A stretch of 59,076 nucleotides of DNA. It comes from Gnetum montanum (Eukaryota > Streptophyta > Gnetopsida > Gnetales > Gnetaceae). Under the pieces are notes generated by a model that saw only the letters and a program-made list of their open reading frames with translations, made no database searches and was not told where the DNA came from. Position 1 is the stretch's first letter; every line of letters begins with the position of its first letter. Shown here piece after piece: positions 47,801-53,489 of the stretch. The position numbers were made by a program, and so were the translations under genes. The DNA is taken from the NCBI GenBank assembly GCA_015680685.1, contig MNCI01010074.1:1040718-1099793 (forward strand). Reading direction: 5' to 3'.

Positions 47801-50560
47801 CCCATATGTCTTTTCTATCCTGCAGCCCCAAAGACTACTGAATATTTTATGTATGTGTAGATTTATGCAAGCAGTATGGAGGGAGGTCGGGATAGTGCCA
47901 CCAATAAGAATCAGTGGGGATTCTAAGGCACTGGTTGTGCTATGGGCAGGCTAGAAGAGTCGAAACCACTTGGTGTTCCATGAACAAAGGTTACCAATGC
48001 CGAATTTGGTGGCTAGAGCTAAGCTACATTTGTGGAATGAAGCAGTGGACCATATGGGGCTGGGACTAATTTTCAAGCCAACTATTGTGGAGTTTCCTGG
48101 AAACACCAAGATCTAGGAAATGCTTTGGAGGGTGGGATGGATTGAAATGCTTCAATAGATTGAGGGAGAGCCAGGGCTGCCTATGGAGGGGTTCTAGGAC
48201 AACTGGGTCAGGAATGAAACACAGTTTAGAGAACATAGGATTAGGGTGACAGAGACCACACTAGTAGAAGTGTTGGCGATGTCAATGAAGGGGGAGGTCA
48301 TTGCCCTAGTGCTCAATAATCAGACATGTGCAGCCGAATTTTTTCGTGGAGTGGTGCTGAGGATGACTAGCAAACACATCTGCAAGGTGGCATTGACAAT
48401 CGTGTGGCAAAGTGCGAAGAGTTTGGTGGATCATTTTTTTGTGCAATCGGGCTACCCTCACAAACTTCTAGGTGTGCATTTTGCCTTTCTGCAGTGCCTG
48501 AGACATGGAATTCAGGTTAATATGACACAGTATTTTATGTACTCTCTGCAACGCAGGCAGCCTGGGCATCACTCAAGGGTGATCCCAACACTATGGAGGT
48601 TAGGATTAACGGAGATTCCTAGGCAATTGCAATCAAAGCCAAGATTTGTGTATCAATGGAGGAGATGCAAGAACCTTTGTTTCTTAGGGTGGTGCAGAGG
48701 AAAACAGGTAGTGAAGGGGCAATGCATCGTGGGGCTGGGTAGGACAAGCAGACAAGGACTTCCAAAGAGGCTGAACGTCAAAGGTCAACATAGGAAGAGG
48801 GGTTTCAGGTGTGGATGGAAGTGGCTTGCCAACTTGCTATAGATCAGGCAAGGGCTGAGGAGAGAGCAAAGTGGAAGGATCAGTGGCAAAAGATGCACAC
48901 GGAGATCCAGTGGGAAGCAGATGTTCAATAGATTTGCAACTTGCAATGAATGGAGGATCTGTTGGGGAGACATCATGAGGAATTACAGCAATTGATGGAC
49001 TCCAACTGTCAAAGTCAAGAAAGTGTCGCGATGCAAGAAGAGGCTGGGTCCCCGACGTAGGCACCACCGACGGATCAAGAAGGGGCAGATGACACAAGTC
49101 GGATTGGGGCGAGGGTGCTGAGGGAATAGTTTGTTCTTGCTTGGGTTCAGGTGTTGGGCTGGGCAATGTGAGGGAATGTTGTTTTTGGCCCTATGTGTTC
49201 TAGGCTTTCTTGATGTTAACGCATGGTTTTGGGGGTTTGGGGGGGTATTGACGAGCGTGGCATTCGGGGTGCCGTGTGTTTGATGGTTCGGCTGTATTGC
49301 TTGGGTTGTGCCTTGTGTACATAAACATGTTTTTTGGATTAATTCATCTCGATCTTTCTCCAAAAAAAATTCAAATATCCCATAAAAAATATAAATACAA
49401 ATTTATTGTGTACCAATTTGCAACAAAAATATACTAAAATGTAGATATACTTAAAACTTCACTGCCATTATCCACTAAACATGGGATAGGCTTTCTTGGT
49501 GGGATTTCCCTATAGTTTTTGCAGTATTTAGATCAAAGATTTCTAGGATAGACAGTACCAAAAAGGCATGAAGCTAGGGGACATATGAAATCCATTTTTT
49601 AAAGCATAATATATGCATATAAATAGAAACAAGAAATGTGTACCTGTAAAGCCTGGAGATGTTACTACATTTTCTTGCAAAGTTTTTCATAGTTCTTTCA
49701 AGTTCAGGATTGCTTGTATAAAGATATATTGGCTGCATTCTAAAATGTCATGAAATAGAAATAAAAATAGATGGCTGTTACAAGAGTGCAAACGACTAGT
49801 AACAGCTGGAAAAAATATGAACTTAAAAGTGGTACTAGAGTGCTGCTGCATACTTGGTTACAGGTGCCATGGTAACATTAGCCAACAAAGATGGGACTTG
49901 ATGACCACGCTTGAATTCTGCAACAAATTCGCTATCCTTATCAACTCCATAGGATACTTTAAAAGTAGAATGAGTTACTAAGTAAATTTTCAGAAAGCCT
50001 TCTAATTGGCGTACTGTGTTTCAAAGCACATTCGTTCATTTCATATTATATTATAATATATATTTTAATGTCCAGTTTATTATTTGTATCCCTTGTCTTT
50101 TAATACGACATGTAAACAATTATTTCCTTCATTTTATTGTTGGATTAAATTATGTCCATGGTATGAATATTATCATAGGATGTTATATCCCAGTGAAAAC
50201 AGATTACCCCATTATTTTCAATGCAGCAGCCAGAGATATAAACATCTCTGTGCAACATTACTTTTCAACTGTGAAAATTGAAAACTTTGCTATCTTTGTT
50301 AGCTCTAGTATTTGGAGGTCAACGCTCCTGCAAAATTGGTCGCGCAATTGAAAGATCCAACGTCTGCCTTATAAACGAGTACAGTGCAACATTAAGCAGA
50401 TTCATTATAAATAAGATGAAAAAAAAATGGCGTAAGATTTACTTGATTGATGCAGCTCAACTGCTGCAGTAGTTGACCCATCCAGCAAAAATGAAACGAG
50501 GGCAACGAAGGCGAAGAATGTCCTGAAGCAGGTGGCCATTACGGAGCTTGACATTAGCAT
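20622..50560 (-). CDS. SOL1: SOL1-like zinc carboxypeptidase (M14B, carboxypeptidase D type), 11 exons, 3' end not found
   Basis: Membrane-associated carboxypeptidases of this family remove C-terminal Arg or Lys. Arabidopsis SOL1 trims CLE19 peptide precursors in the endomembrane system. Joining 50443-50560, 49854-49956, 49644-49739, 43286-43316, 43112-43168, 25431-25526, 23948-24070, 23675-23779, 21076-21122, 20810-20935 and 20622-20724 gives 1005 nt, 335 codons, no stop, and GT-AG borders in compatible phase throughout. Visible: a hydrophobic signal peptide (about residues 11-33); zinc ligands in [12 protein letters not shown] (His and Glu) and SASLHGG (third His); [11 protein letters not shown] for substrate binding; NYIHGG (Tyr) and ELTLEIS (catalytic Glu region). 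All key residues are present, so the visible part looks functional. Missing are the transthyretin-like domain and C-terminal membrane anchor expected from the family; they are probably beyond a last visible intron of more than 20 kb. Orthology is from remembered family sequence, not a search. Confidence 0.9.
20810..20935 (-). CDS. SOL1: SOL1-like exon 10
   Basis: Encodes [18 protein letters not shown] and later GGITNGAF. These match the family blocks PDDETFR(F/Y)(L/M)...YS and (E/G)GITNGA.WY. Acceptor CTGCAG, donor GTAACA, phase 2 at both ends; the split Trp codon is completed by exon 11. Confidence 0.93.
21076..21122 (-). CDS. SOL1: SOL1-like exon 9
   Basis: A 47-nt exon encoding [15 protein letters not shown], the conserved (V/L)ANYPWDGT strand right after the LHGG motif. 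Acceptor ATGTAG, donor GTAACC, ending in phase 2. Confidence 0.92.
21530..21760 (+). mobile_element. Ty1/copia RT fragment in intron 8
   Basis: Plus-strand frame [38 protein letters not shown] and QDPKQ.YRKFDS aligns with the copia RT block (…QLDV.TAFLHG.L.E.IYM.QP.GFE…, LK…YGLKQ.P..WY.KFD). It has in-frame stops and is short, with no LTRs. It is antisense to the host gene. Confidence 0.8.
21761..23110. other. Rest of intron 8 before the tandem repeat
   Basis: No recognisable protein. GTATCAGAGCTTGTGCG near 22380 resembles the methionine-tRNA primer binding site used by copia elements, so an eroded leader may be present. A 94-codon frame at 22776-23060 has no motif that I recognise. Confidence 0.35.
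23120..23395. repeat. 38-bp tandem repeat, about six diverged units
   Basis: Units of 37-39 bp with the pattern TTGTTCTTGT-GAGCTCATTG-TTGTGTTC-(A/G)CAAGATAGG follow one another. The four between 23236 and 23390 are clear and two more decayed ones lie upstream. It sits inside intron 8 of the carboxypeptidase gene. Confidence 0.8.
23521..23585. repeat. T/C-rich tract with a 22-nt T run
   Basis: TTTTC repeats lead into an uninterrupted T run at 23552-23573; an unknown base at 23581 shows that the assembly is uncertain here. The tract lies close downstream, on the gene strand, of exon 8 at 23675. Confidence 0.8.
23675..23779 (-). CDS. SOL1: SOL1-like exon 8 (third zinc ligand)
   Basis: Thirty-five codons, including [20 protein letters not shown] and ending ASLHG; the His is the third zinc ligand. 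Acceptor TGTACAG, donor GTAATG, phase 0. The next intron (21123-23674) holds a copia fragment and a tandem repeat. Confidence 0.95.
23948..24070 (-). CDS. SOL1: SOL1-like exon 7 (substrate-binding Asn-Arg motif)
   Basis: Forty-one codons including [12 protein letters not shown] and [14 protein letters not shown]. The Asn-Arg pair of DLNRD binds the substrate C-terminal carboxylate in this family. Acceptor TTACCAG, donor GTGAGT, phase 0 at both ends. Confidence 0.95.
25431..25526 (-). CDS. SOL1: SOL1-like exon 6 (first zinc-binding motif)
   Basis: Thirty-two codons containing [20 protein letters not shown]. The His and Glu of HGDE are the first two zinc ligands of M14 peptidases. Acceptor CTGTCTAG, donor GTATTC, both phase 0. 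This is one of the two most diagnostic exons. Confidence 0.95.
26360..26520 (-). mobile_element. Second copy of a copia LTR segment
   Basis: GAGCTGACACATGAGAAATA, then AGAATGGAACAGAATTAACTC, CAGCAATACAT and AAGGCTTTTTTAAAAAGCC parallel, in the same order and direction, the segment 41875-42010 upstream of the copia primer site. It is probably a solo or remnant LTR of the same family, minus orientation. Boundaries were not found. Confidence 0.5.
26770..27046. promoter_or_regulatory. Cluster of ACGTC/GACGT motifs next to the inverted repeat
   Basis: In about 280 bp ACGTCA/TGACGT-type cores occur repeatedly (CACGTCAC, GGCGTCAT, AACGTCATT twice, CAACGTCC, TGACGTC twice), ending at TTGACGTCAAC where the left arm of the inverted repeat starts. 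TGACGT is the core bound by TGA-type bZIP factors; function here is only inferred. It may equally be a decayed satellite or part of a transposon. Confidence 0.4.
27030..29050 (+). repeat. Left arm of a 4-kb inverted repeat
   Basis: This arm of about 2.0 kb matches the reverse complement of 29089-31085 along its whole length. It includes GTTGACGTCAAC at the outer edge, AATGGGGCCTTATCATTA, the Pro/Cys-rich open frames (27791-28193), a CACGTG-containing segment, a TATA box (CCTATATAACG, about 28428) and the inner CGCTTGAAGACT. In two blocks I compared by eye, agreement was about 85-91%. Confidence 0.88.
29089..31085 (-). repeat. Right arm of a 4-kb inverted repeat
   Basis: Mirror copy of 27030-29050, separated from it by a 38-bp spacer (29051-29088). 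Its own TATA-like TATATAAGG lies on the minus strand near 29720, so the two promoter-like segments face each other. Open frames such as 29965-30303 (minus) are the counterparts of those in the left arm. Neither has domains that I recognise; both arms carry indels, so they are not alleles of a recent assembly duplication. Confidence 0.88.
31086..32574. other. Stretch between inverted repeat and RTE tail
   Basis: Contains a promoter-like GCCTATGAATAGGAGGATACC near 31115, T-rich tracts (31760) and short frames. The frame 31924-32205 contains a charged segment ([20 protein letters not shown]) of unknown origin. It is probably eroded transposon. Confidence 0.35.
32575..33290 (+). mobile_element. 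RTE-type LINE, 5'-truncated 3' end
   Basis: Degenerate frames give [45 protein letters not shown] and ATRIAA..QR, ending [17 protein letters not shown]-like and a terminal (GAT/ATG)n run at 33262-33281. This is the C-terminal end of plant RTE reverse transcriptases (FRYLGS…DGEI…; …IRP.(M/I)LYG.ECW; …AEMRML…) and RTE elements characteristically end in a short simple repeat. It has multiple stops and is antisense to the host gene. Confidence 0.85.
33291..33780. other. Stretch between RTE and copia RNase H region
   Basis: No coding seen. The 3' LTR of the minus-strand copia element would be expected here or just below, but nothing matching the 5' LTR segment at 41847-42010 was recognised. Confidence 0.35.
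33781..34734 (-). pseudogene. Copia RT end and RNase H region, degenerate
   Basis: [12 protein letters not shown] (copia QLDV..AFLNG) occurs near 34540. From 34020 down an open frame starts [20 protein letters not shown], continues with [13 protein letters not shown] and ends [14 protein letters not shown], the classic block linking RT to RNase H. Stops lie between them. Confidence 0.85.
34735..34749. repeat. Left target-site duplication of truncated LINE
   Basis: AGTAATGAAAGATTT recurs exactly at 36015-36029 after an A tail, bracketing the insertion. Confidence 0.92.
34750..35610 (+). pseudogene. LINE third coding region (unknown protein, globular part plus coiled coil), nearly open
   Basis: The frame is open to a TGA at 35404 and continues in the same frame past a few stops to about 35610. 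First part (to about 35100): [60 protein letters not shown]. Middle: Ser/Thr-rich charged linker. Last: [31 protein letters not shown] and [10 protein letters not shown], a coiled coil. About half of 90 positions of the first part are identical by eye to the LINE copy at 48250-48530. The apparent start Met lies in the TSD, so the true start is missing. Function unknown; it vaguely recalls domains labelled plant transposon protein. Confidence 0.7.
35844..35874 (+). repeat. G homopolymer, 31 nt
   Basis: An uninterrupted run of 31 G in the 3' UTR of the truncated LINE. Its length is likely to be unstable or a sequencing artefact. Confidence 0.9.
36015..36029. repeat. Right target-site duplication of truncated LINE
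   Basis: AGTAATGAAAGATTT, identical to 34735-34749. Confidence 0.92.
36400..37440 (-). pseudogene. Copia integrase end and RT start, degenerate
   Basis: Text such as [17 protein letters not shown] followed by [16 protein letters not shown] corresponds to the start of copia RT (…W..A…E…L..N.TW.LV.LP…..I..KWV(F/Y)). A segment 37440-37740 of A/C-rich DNA may be a further small insertion. Confidence 0.6.
37800..39026 (-). pseudogene. Copia gag-pre-integrase and integrase, degenerate
   Basis: Minus-strand pieces include [10 protein letters not shown] and GTVLIKSCD (region around the protease, preceding …GKG.V…), [20 protein letters not shown]-like text (GAG-pre-integrase, W…LGH.S…) and, at 37865-38062, [19 protein letters not shown] followed by EIPPKMVW, matching the integrase core S..F..FL...GI.H..T…P.QNGV. 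Several stops interrupt it. Confidence 0.75.
39032..41486 (+). mobile_element. Probable solo LTR (about 2.45 kb) inserted in the copia element
   Basis: Starts TGTAACACCCCAATG, a common start of plant gypsy LTRs, preceded by TAGTA (39027-39031). An AACA end at 41483-41486 is followed by TAGTA (41487-41491), giving TG…CA ends and a 5-bp TSD. An internal TATA box (TATAAATA, 39836-39843) is followed by a CT-rich stretch, as in an LTR promoter. There is no coding potential. Copia sequence of one orientation resumes on both sides. The right end rests on a short motif and could be wrong. Confidence 0.55.
41834..41846 (-). other. Copia primer binding site
   Basis: TGGTATTAGAGTG on the minus strand differs slightly from the TGGTATCAGAGC complement of the initiator methionine tRNA used by most plant copia elements. 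It follows directly on an LTR-like end GGCA. A minus-strand TATA-like CTATAAAG lies near 41978. Confidence 0.6.
42011..43111. other. 3'-side-proximal part of intron 5, nothing recognised
   Basis: AT-rich sequence with short frames only. The 5' boundary of the copia LTR must lie in here if the element is complete, but it was not found. Confidence 0.4.
43112..43168 (-). CDS. SOL1: SOL1-like exon 5
   Basis: Nineteen codons, [19 protein letters not shown], between a CTCTGCAG acceptor and a GTATGT donor. This is the conserved strand before the first zinc motif. The last residue is Met, where the relatives I recall have Lys (EPxFKY). It is followed by the 17.6-kb intron 5. Confidence 0.88.
43286..43316 (-). 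CDS. SOL1: SOL1-like exon 4, a 31-nt microexon
   Basis: Encodes [10 protein letters not shown]. The first base completes a Ser codon begun in exon 3 and the exon ends exactly in phase 0. Acceptor CACCACAG, donor GTATGT. The peptide aligns with the family segment SIGKSVNGLPLWV, and exon 5 starts with the expected Trp, so skipping it would both delete conserved residues and shift the frame. Confidence 0.85.
43456..43470. repeat. Left target-site duplication of LINE in intron 3
   Basis: AAATTCAAATATCCC recurs exactly at 49367-49381. Confidence 0.93.
43540..44926 (+). pseudogene. LINE ORF1 (DUF4283, zinc knuckle), degenerate
   Basis: [34 protein letters not shown], then by frame change [31 protein letters not shown] and [17 protein letters not shown]: a complete DUF4283 pattern. 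A knuckle follows, [13 protein letters not shown], with one residue fewer than usual between the second Cys and the His. It ends [19 protein letters not shown] and a TGA at 44925-44927 that overlaps the ORF2 ATG. Confidence 0.75.
44924..45678 (+). pseudogene. LINE ORF2 endonuclease domain, degenerate
   Basis: Starts [12 protein letters not shown], followed by CLQETKLQ (catalytic Glu), [25 protein letters not shown] and ASDHRSILC. All the usual AP-endonuclease motifs (SWN, QETK, GDFN, SDH) are present, with stops between them. In L1-type elements this domain nicks the target DNA. Confidence 0.8.
45679..47830 (+). pseudogene. LINE ORF2 reverse transcriptase and zf-RVT, degenerate
   Basis: Landmarks: [26 protein letters not shown] (Pro of APGPDG lost), [53 protein letters not shown] (46796-46852), [11 protein letters not shown] (46917-46949), [37 protein letters not shown] and the zf-RVT piece [16 protein letters not shown]. 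The second catalytic Asp of YADD is Asn (codon AAT at 46929-46931). Numerous stops. Confidence 0.85.
48190..49065 (+). pseudogene. LINE third coding region (unknown protein, globular part plus coiled coil)
   Basis: Downstream of zf-RVT, 48196-48540 reads [43 protein letters not shown] and [20 protein letters not shown], colinear with 34770-35090. After a divergent, frame-shifted linker, about 48809-49060 reads [34 protein letters not shown] and [19 protein letters not shown], colinear with the coiled coil of the truncated copy. The same protein thus occurs in two independent insertions. Whether it is the C-terminus of ORF2 or a separate ORF cannot be decided, because stops intervene. Confidence 0.7.
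49367..49381. repeat. Right target-site duplication of LINE in intron 3
   Basis: AAATTCAAATATCCC, identical to 43456-43470. Confidence 0.93.
49644..49739 (-). CDS. SOL1: SOL1-like exon 3
   Basis: Encodes [20 protein letters not shown], the start of the M14 catalytic domain, matching the family pattern ELE..(V/M)..F...CSNISR(I/L)Y. Acceptor TTTTAG, donor GTACAC, phase 2 to 2. The following intron (43317-49643) is where the 5.9-kb LINE sits. Confidence 0.85.
49854..49956 (-). CDS. SOL1: SOL1-like exon 2
   Basis: A 103-nt exon with an AAAG acceptor and a GTATGC donor, phase 1 to 2. It encodes the poorly conserved pro-segment between signal peptide and catalytic domain (contains [15 protein letters not shown]). 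Position and phase support it more than similarity does, so the exact acceptor is the least certain border of the gene. Confidence 0.65.
50443..50560 (-). CDS. SOL1: SOL1-like exon 1 (start and signal peptide)
   Basis: The first in-frame ATG is at 50560; two more follow at 50554 and 50539. I chose the first because the frame is open from there, although any of the three would keep the hydrophobic core ([15 protein letters not shown]). The exon ends in phase 1 at a GTAAAT donor. The N-terminus reads as an ER signal peptide with a likely cleavage near TTAA. Confidence 0.75.
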
Positions 50561-50720
50561 GACTACCAGAATCCTAACCTAAGTAGAAGTAATACGCAGT
50601 AGCTCTCGTGGACGGTATTTTCAACGAAAGTGTCAGCTGAACCAGGCGTTTAGCTGCCCTAAACCAACGAAGACGAGACGAGTAAAGAGGCCTAAATATT
50701 TAAACTGATGACGTGGTTTC
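50561..50720 (-). promoter_or_regulatory. Putative core promoter and 5' UTR of the SOL1-like gene
   Basis: On the minus strand a TATA-like TTTAAATATTTA lies at 50693-50704, about 135 bp before the ATG, which leaves room for a 5' UTR of roughly 100 nt rich in C and T. This is inferred from sequence only; no transcript evidence is available. Confidence 0.4.
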
Positions 50721-51529
50721 AAGACTCTAACCATTAAAAAGACTCATGTTAAGTTAAAAGTATGGAGAGATTTTAAGATGGATCTGTTTCTTTGTTATTA
50801 CTTATTACTCAATTGTTTCATTACGCAATTAGTTGTTACTTCGAGTTACATTTAAGGTATCATTATACAGGGATTATTATTATCAGGAGGCTGAACGCTC
50901 AATGGATGAGGGAAAGCCTAAACTTTTCTTAGTAGTTATGCCCAAGCTTAAACCCAAGTTTTATGACTAGAGAAATAAGCACCTTATCATCATTCCAAAT
51001 GATGGTTACTACTTAAACCATCATTATATTCCTCTATGATTTCGGTAAATTATCATGTTAGTCATATTTCTCAAGAGTACTTGTAGAGAGTTTGTAGATC
51101 GTGACACTTCCCACCCTAGGCATTATTGCCTACTCTATGTTTCTAGGTTTGTATAAACAAAGGGATGTTATTATTGGCCTTTATTAGTTATATGTCTTTG
51201 GGTGTATTTATAGTTATTTTTTAAGGTTTCAAGGACCCCTTCCCCTAGTCTTATTATCTACACTTTCTAGGTTTTACACTTTCTAGGTTTAAATATACAA
51301 AGGGATATTAGTATTGGACTTTGCAAATAATGTTTTTTTGAATATAATGTGACTTACAATGTAACACCAATTTTTAATTGTGATTTAAGTATTTTGGATG
51401 GTGTTGGAATCTAAAACATCGTTTTTAACAATATTTACCCCCCAAAACATTGTTTTTAACAAAATTTATCCCCATAACATAGGCATTTCAAACATAATTT
51501 GCATGTGGGGCGCATTAGAAAACCATCTA

Positions 51530-51760
51530 AATTGGGTATGATCTTCTTTGACTAGTCAAAATATGGATTGCATAAGAAATTATCTAAACTGGGTCTCATC
51601 TCCTTTGACTAGTCAAAACATGGATTGCATGGGAAAATGTCTAAACTAGGTCCCATCCCCTTTGACTGATCAAAATGTGGGCTACCAAGGGGAACTATTT
51701 AATGCAAATCCCATCTCACTTAACTAGTCAAAAAGTGAGCTACTTAAGAAGTAGTGGAGT
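51530..51760. repeat. Four-unit 57-58 bp tandem repeat with W-box palindromes
   Basis: TTGACTAGTCAA occurs at 51548-51559 and 51605-51616, with near copies TTGACTGATCAA at 51662-51673 and TTAACTAGTCAA at 51720-51731. Spacing is 57, 57 and 58 bp, and the sequence between (…GGATTGCAT…CTAAACTGGGTC…) is repeated too, with decay toward the last unit. Each palindrome is two head-to-head TTGAC cores, the core of the WRKY W-box. The array is about 1 kb upstream of the SOL1-like start codon. Confidence 0.8.
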
Positions 51761-51925
51761 AGCCTTGTGATGCGACCCTTTTAGTTCATGGGTCATATCT
51801 ACCCTACTATGTGGGTAGGGGTTGTGCTACAAACCCCAAGTTTCCTTGCCTCAAAAAGAAAAAAAGTTGCTTAAGCAATAGTCGAACCTTTTTAGAAATG
51901 TAAATTACAATTTTATCATAAAATT

Positions 51926-52000
51926 TATAGCTTGGTGGTGTTGGCTCAAAGGTAAAGGTAATCATCCAATAAGATAGATTTGAGGTTGAATTTCAAAAAT
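51926..52000 (+). mobile_element. Possible tRNA-derived SINE fragment
   Basis: TAGCTTGGTGGTGTTGG (from 51928) is A-box-like and AGGTTGAATTT (near 51982-51993) is B-box-like, spaced about 40 bp, with wording similar to the unit at 8240. There is no intact tRNA fold and no clear ends. Confidence 0.35.
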
Positions 52001-53099
52001 ATTAATTTTTTTGTTTTCATTACCTTTTTCATTTTTTTCTCATCCAGGCTTGTTTTTTCAACTATTTGAAATCTTTTTTGTTTTCTTTCTTTTTTAGTTT
52101 TTTCTATATTCATCCAGATATGTTTTAGTTTTTTCTTACTTTTTTTTCCAACTATGTGAAATCTTAGGGTTTCTTTTGTCATATTCATTTTCATTATTTT
52201 TTTTTTTTCTAAAATTTTCTCAAGTACTTGAAATCTAGGAGATTTCTTTTATGGATTGATATTTTAATTGTCTTCACCTTTTTCCCAAGCATATGAAATT
52301 TTGGTTTTATTTTCTATTTTCTTCCTTTCACTTTTTTTTTCTAATTTTTTTTTTTGGCTTATTCTTATTTTTATTCATGATTGTTGTTTTGGTATAATGG
52401 GTAGAGGACACGGTAATGGACAAATTTTCAAAAGAAGACTAATTCAAATATGAGTTATTACCCAAGTAATAAGATTTTTTATTTCGAATCTCCAATCTTA
52501 GTAAGCAATGTTAAGTTATAAAGTTTTAATTTAACTAAATCTTTATCATCATCCTAACAAAATAGGTGACGAGTAGTGGAGTAATCCAACACCTAATCAT
52601 ACGAGATACGAGTGTTCACGCATAGATGAGGCAATGTGATTATGCTAGTAATTGGTTTAAGTTCATGATTGTTGTCTTCCCACGTGAGCTAATAAAAATC
52701 TATGTGTATGGCTTAACTCACAATGAGGTGTATGATAATTGATGTTGCGTTGGCCATTTTACTCCTAGTAAACATAAGGTAAATGAAAATGGTTTCTAAG
52801 TCTAAGTAAATGGCAAACGAATCTAGTCTAGCCTAAGTGATGGACATTCATTCCTAACCCTCCACATATGTCTTGGACTTATGTAATTATTACTGGGATT
52901 ACCAAGTACTTTGCTACTAGGCAAACCAAGCAATAATACTATTGAGTTACCAAACAATCACACTTTTCTCTTGGAATCAATCGTATACATTCTGCTTAAC
53001 AACAATAAAAGTAAAGCTCATGGGAAAGTAGGCAGTAACTAAGAAAACAATAATCAGTAGGCTAAGTGAAAATAGTAAACATTATTCTAAGTAAACAGT

Positions 53100-53480
53100 A
53101 AAAACAAAGTGGATGCTTCAATGGTGAAAAGTAATCTTGATCTTTATTGCCATTCACACTTGTGTCCAAGTACAAGATGCTCAAATAAAGACTTTGTACA
53201 ATCACTCAACACCACACTACAGACATACACTCTATCACTGAGCTACAAAAATAAACTACAAGAGTTTTGGTAAGGTGGAAAGAAAATTGTTGTTCGGACC
53301 ATGCACCTAAGTGTCATATTTATAGGCTTGCACATGTCTATGATATCCAATATCCGACATCTTAACTTGTACCTCGATATCAAGGATCTGATATCGTGAC
53401 TTAGATATCATATGCCTAATATTGTAACTATGTAAAAACTTAATTTATCATACCCCCACAACTAACTAAAAACTCATTCT
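53100..53480 (-). mobile_element. LTR-type promoter segment, minus orientation
   Basis: On the minus strand several GATATC palindromes precede CCTATAAATATG (TATAAATA complement at 53317-53324), then AACTCTTGTAGTTT, CTTTATTTGAGCATCTTGTA, CTTGGACACAAG and AATAAAGAT. The same ordered blocks occur on the plus strand at 55755-56060. This is the layout of U3-R-U5 of an LTR with TATA and polyadenylation signals. Ends were not determined. Confidence 0.6.
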
Positions 53481-53489
53481 CGACTTAAA

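Larger units (their letters stand above)
43471..49366 (+). mobile_element. Near full-length L1-type LINE (5.9 kb) in intron 3 of the SOL1-like gene
   Basis: Flanked by a 15-bp TSD and ending in an A tail. It contains, in order, ORF1 (DUF4283 and zinc knuckle), ORF2 with AP endonuclease, RT and zf-RVT, then a third coding region with a coiled coil, then a 3' UTR. Each frame has several stops or shifts and the RT active site is YADN, so it is immobile unless trans-mobilised. It is antisense to the host gene. Without it and one TSD copy the host intron would be about 416 bp. Confidence 0.93.
50721..53090. other. Upstream region of the SOL1-like gene without genes
   Basis: Apart from the W-box array and the SINE-like piece near 51928 nothing is recognisable. 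51990-52390 is very T-rich (runs of TTTTTC and TTTTTT), which produces spurious Lys-rich or Phe-rich frames. Confidence 0.4.

Noticed and set aside
43471-49366. LINE endonuclease-RT as an active gene
   Set aside because: Multiple stops in every domain and YADN in the active site.
51548-51731. CRISPR-like array (short palindromes with regular spacing)
   Set aside because: The spacers are also repeated and the setting is plant nuclear DNA, so it is a tandem repeat.
51940-52460. Lys-rich (minus) and Phe-rich (plus) open frames as genes
   Set aside because: They come from T-rich simple sequence and have no protein-like composition.
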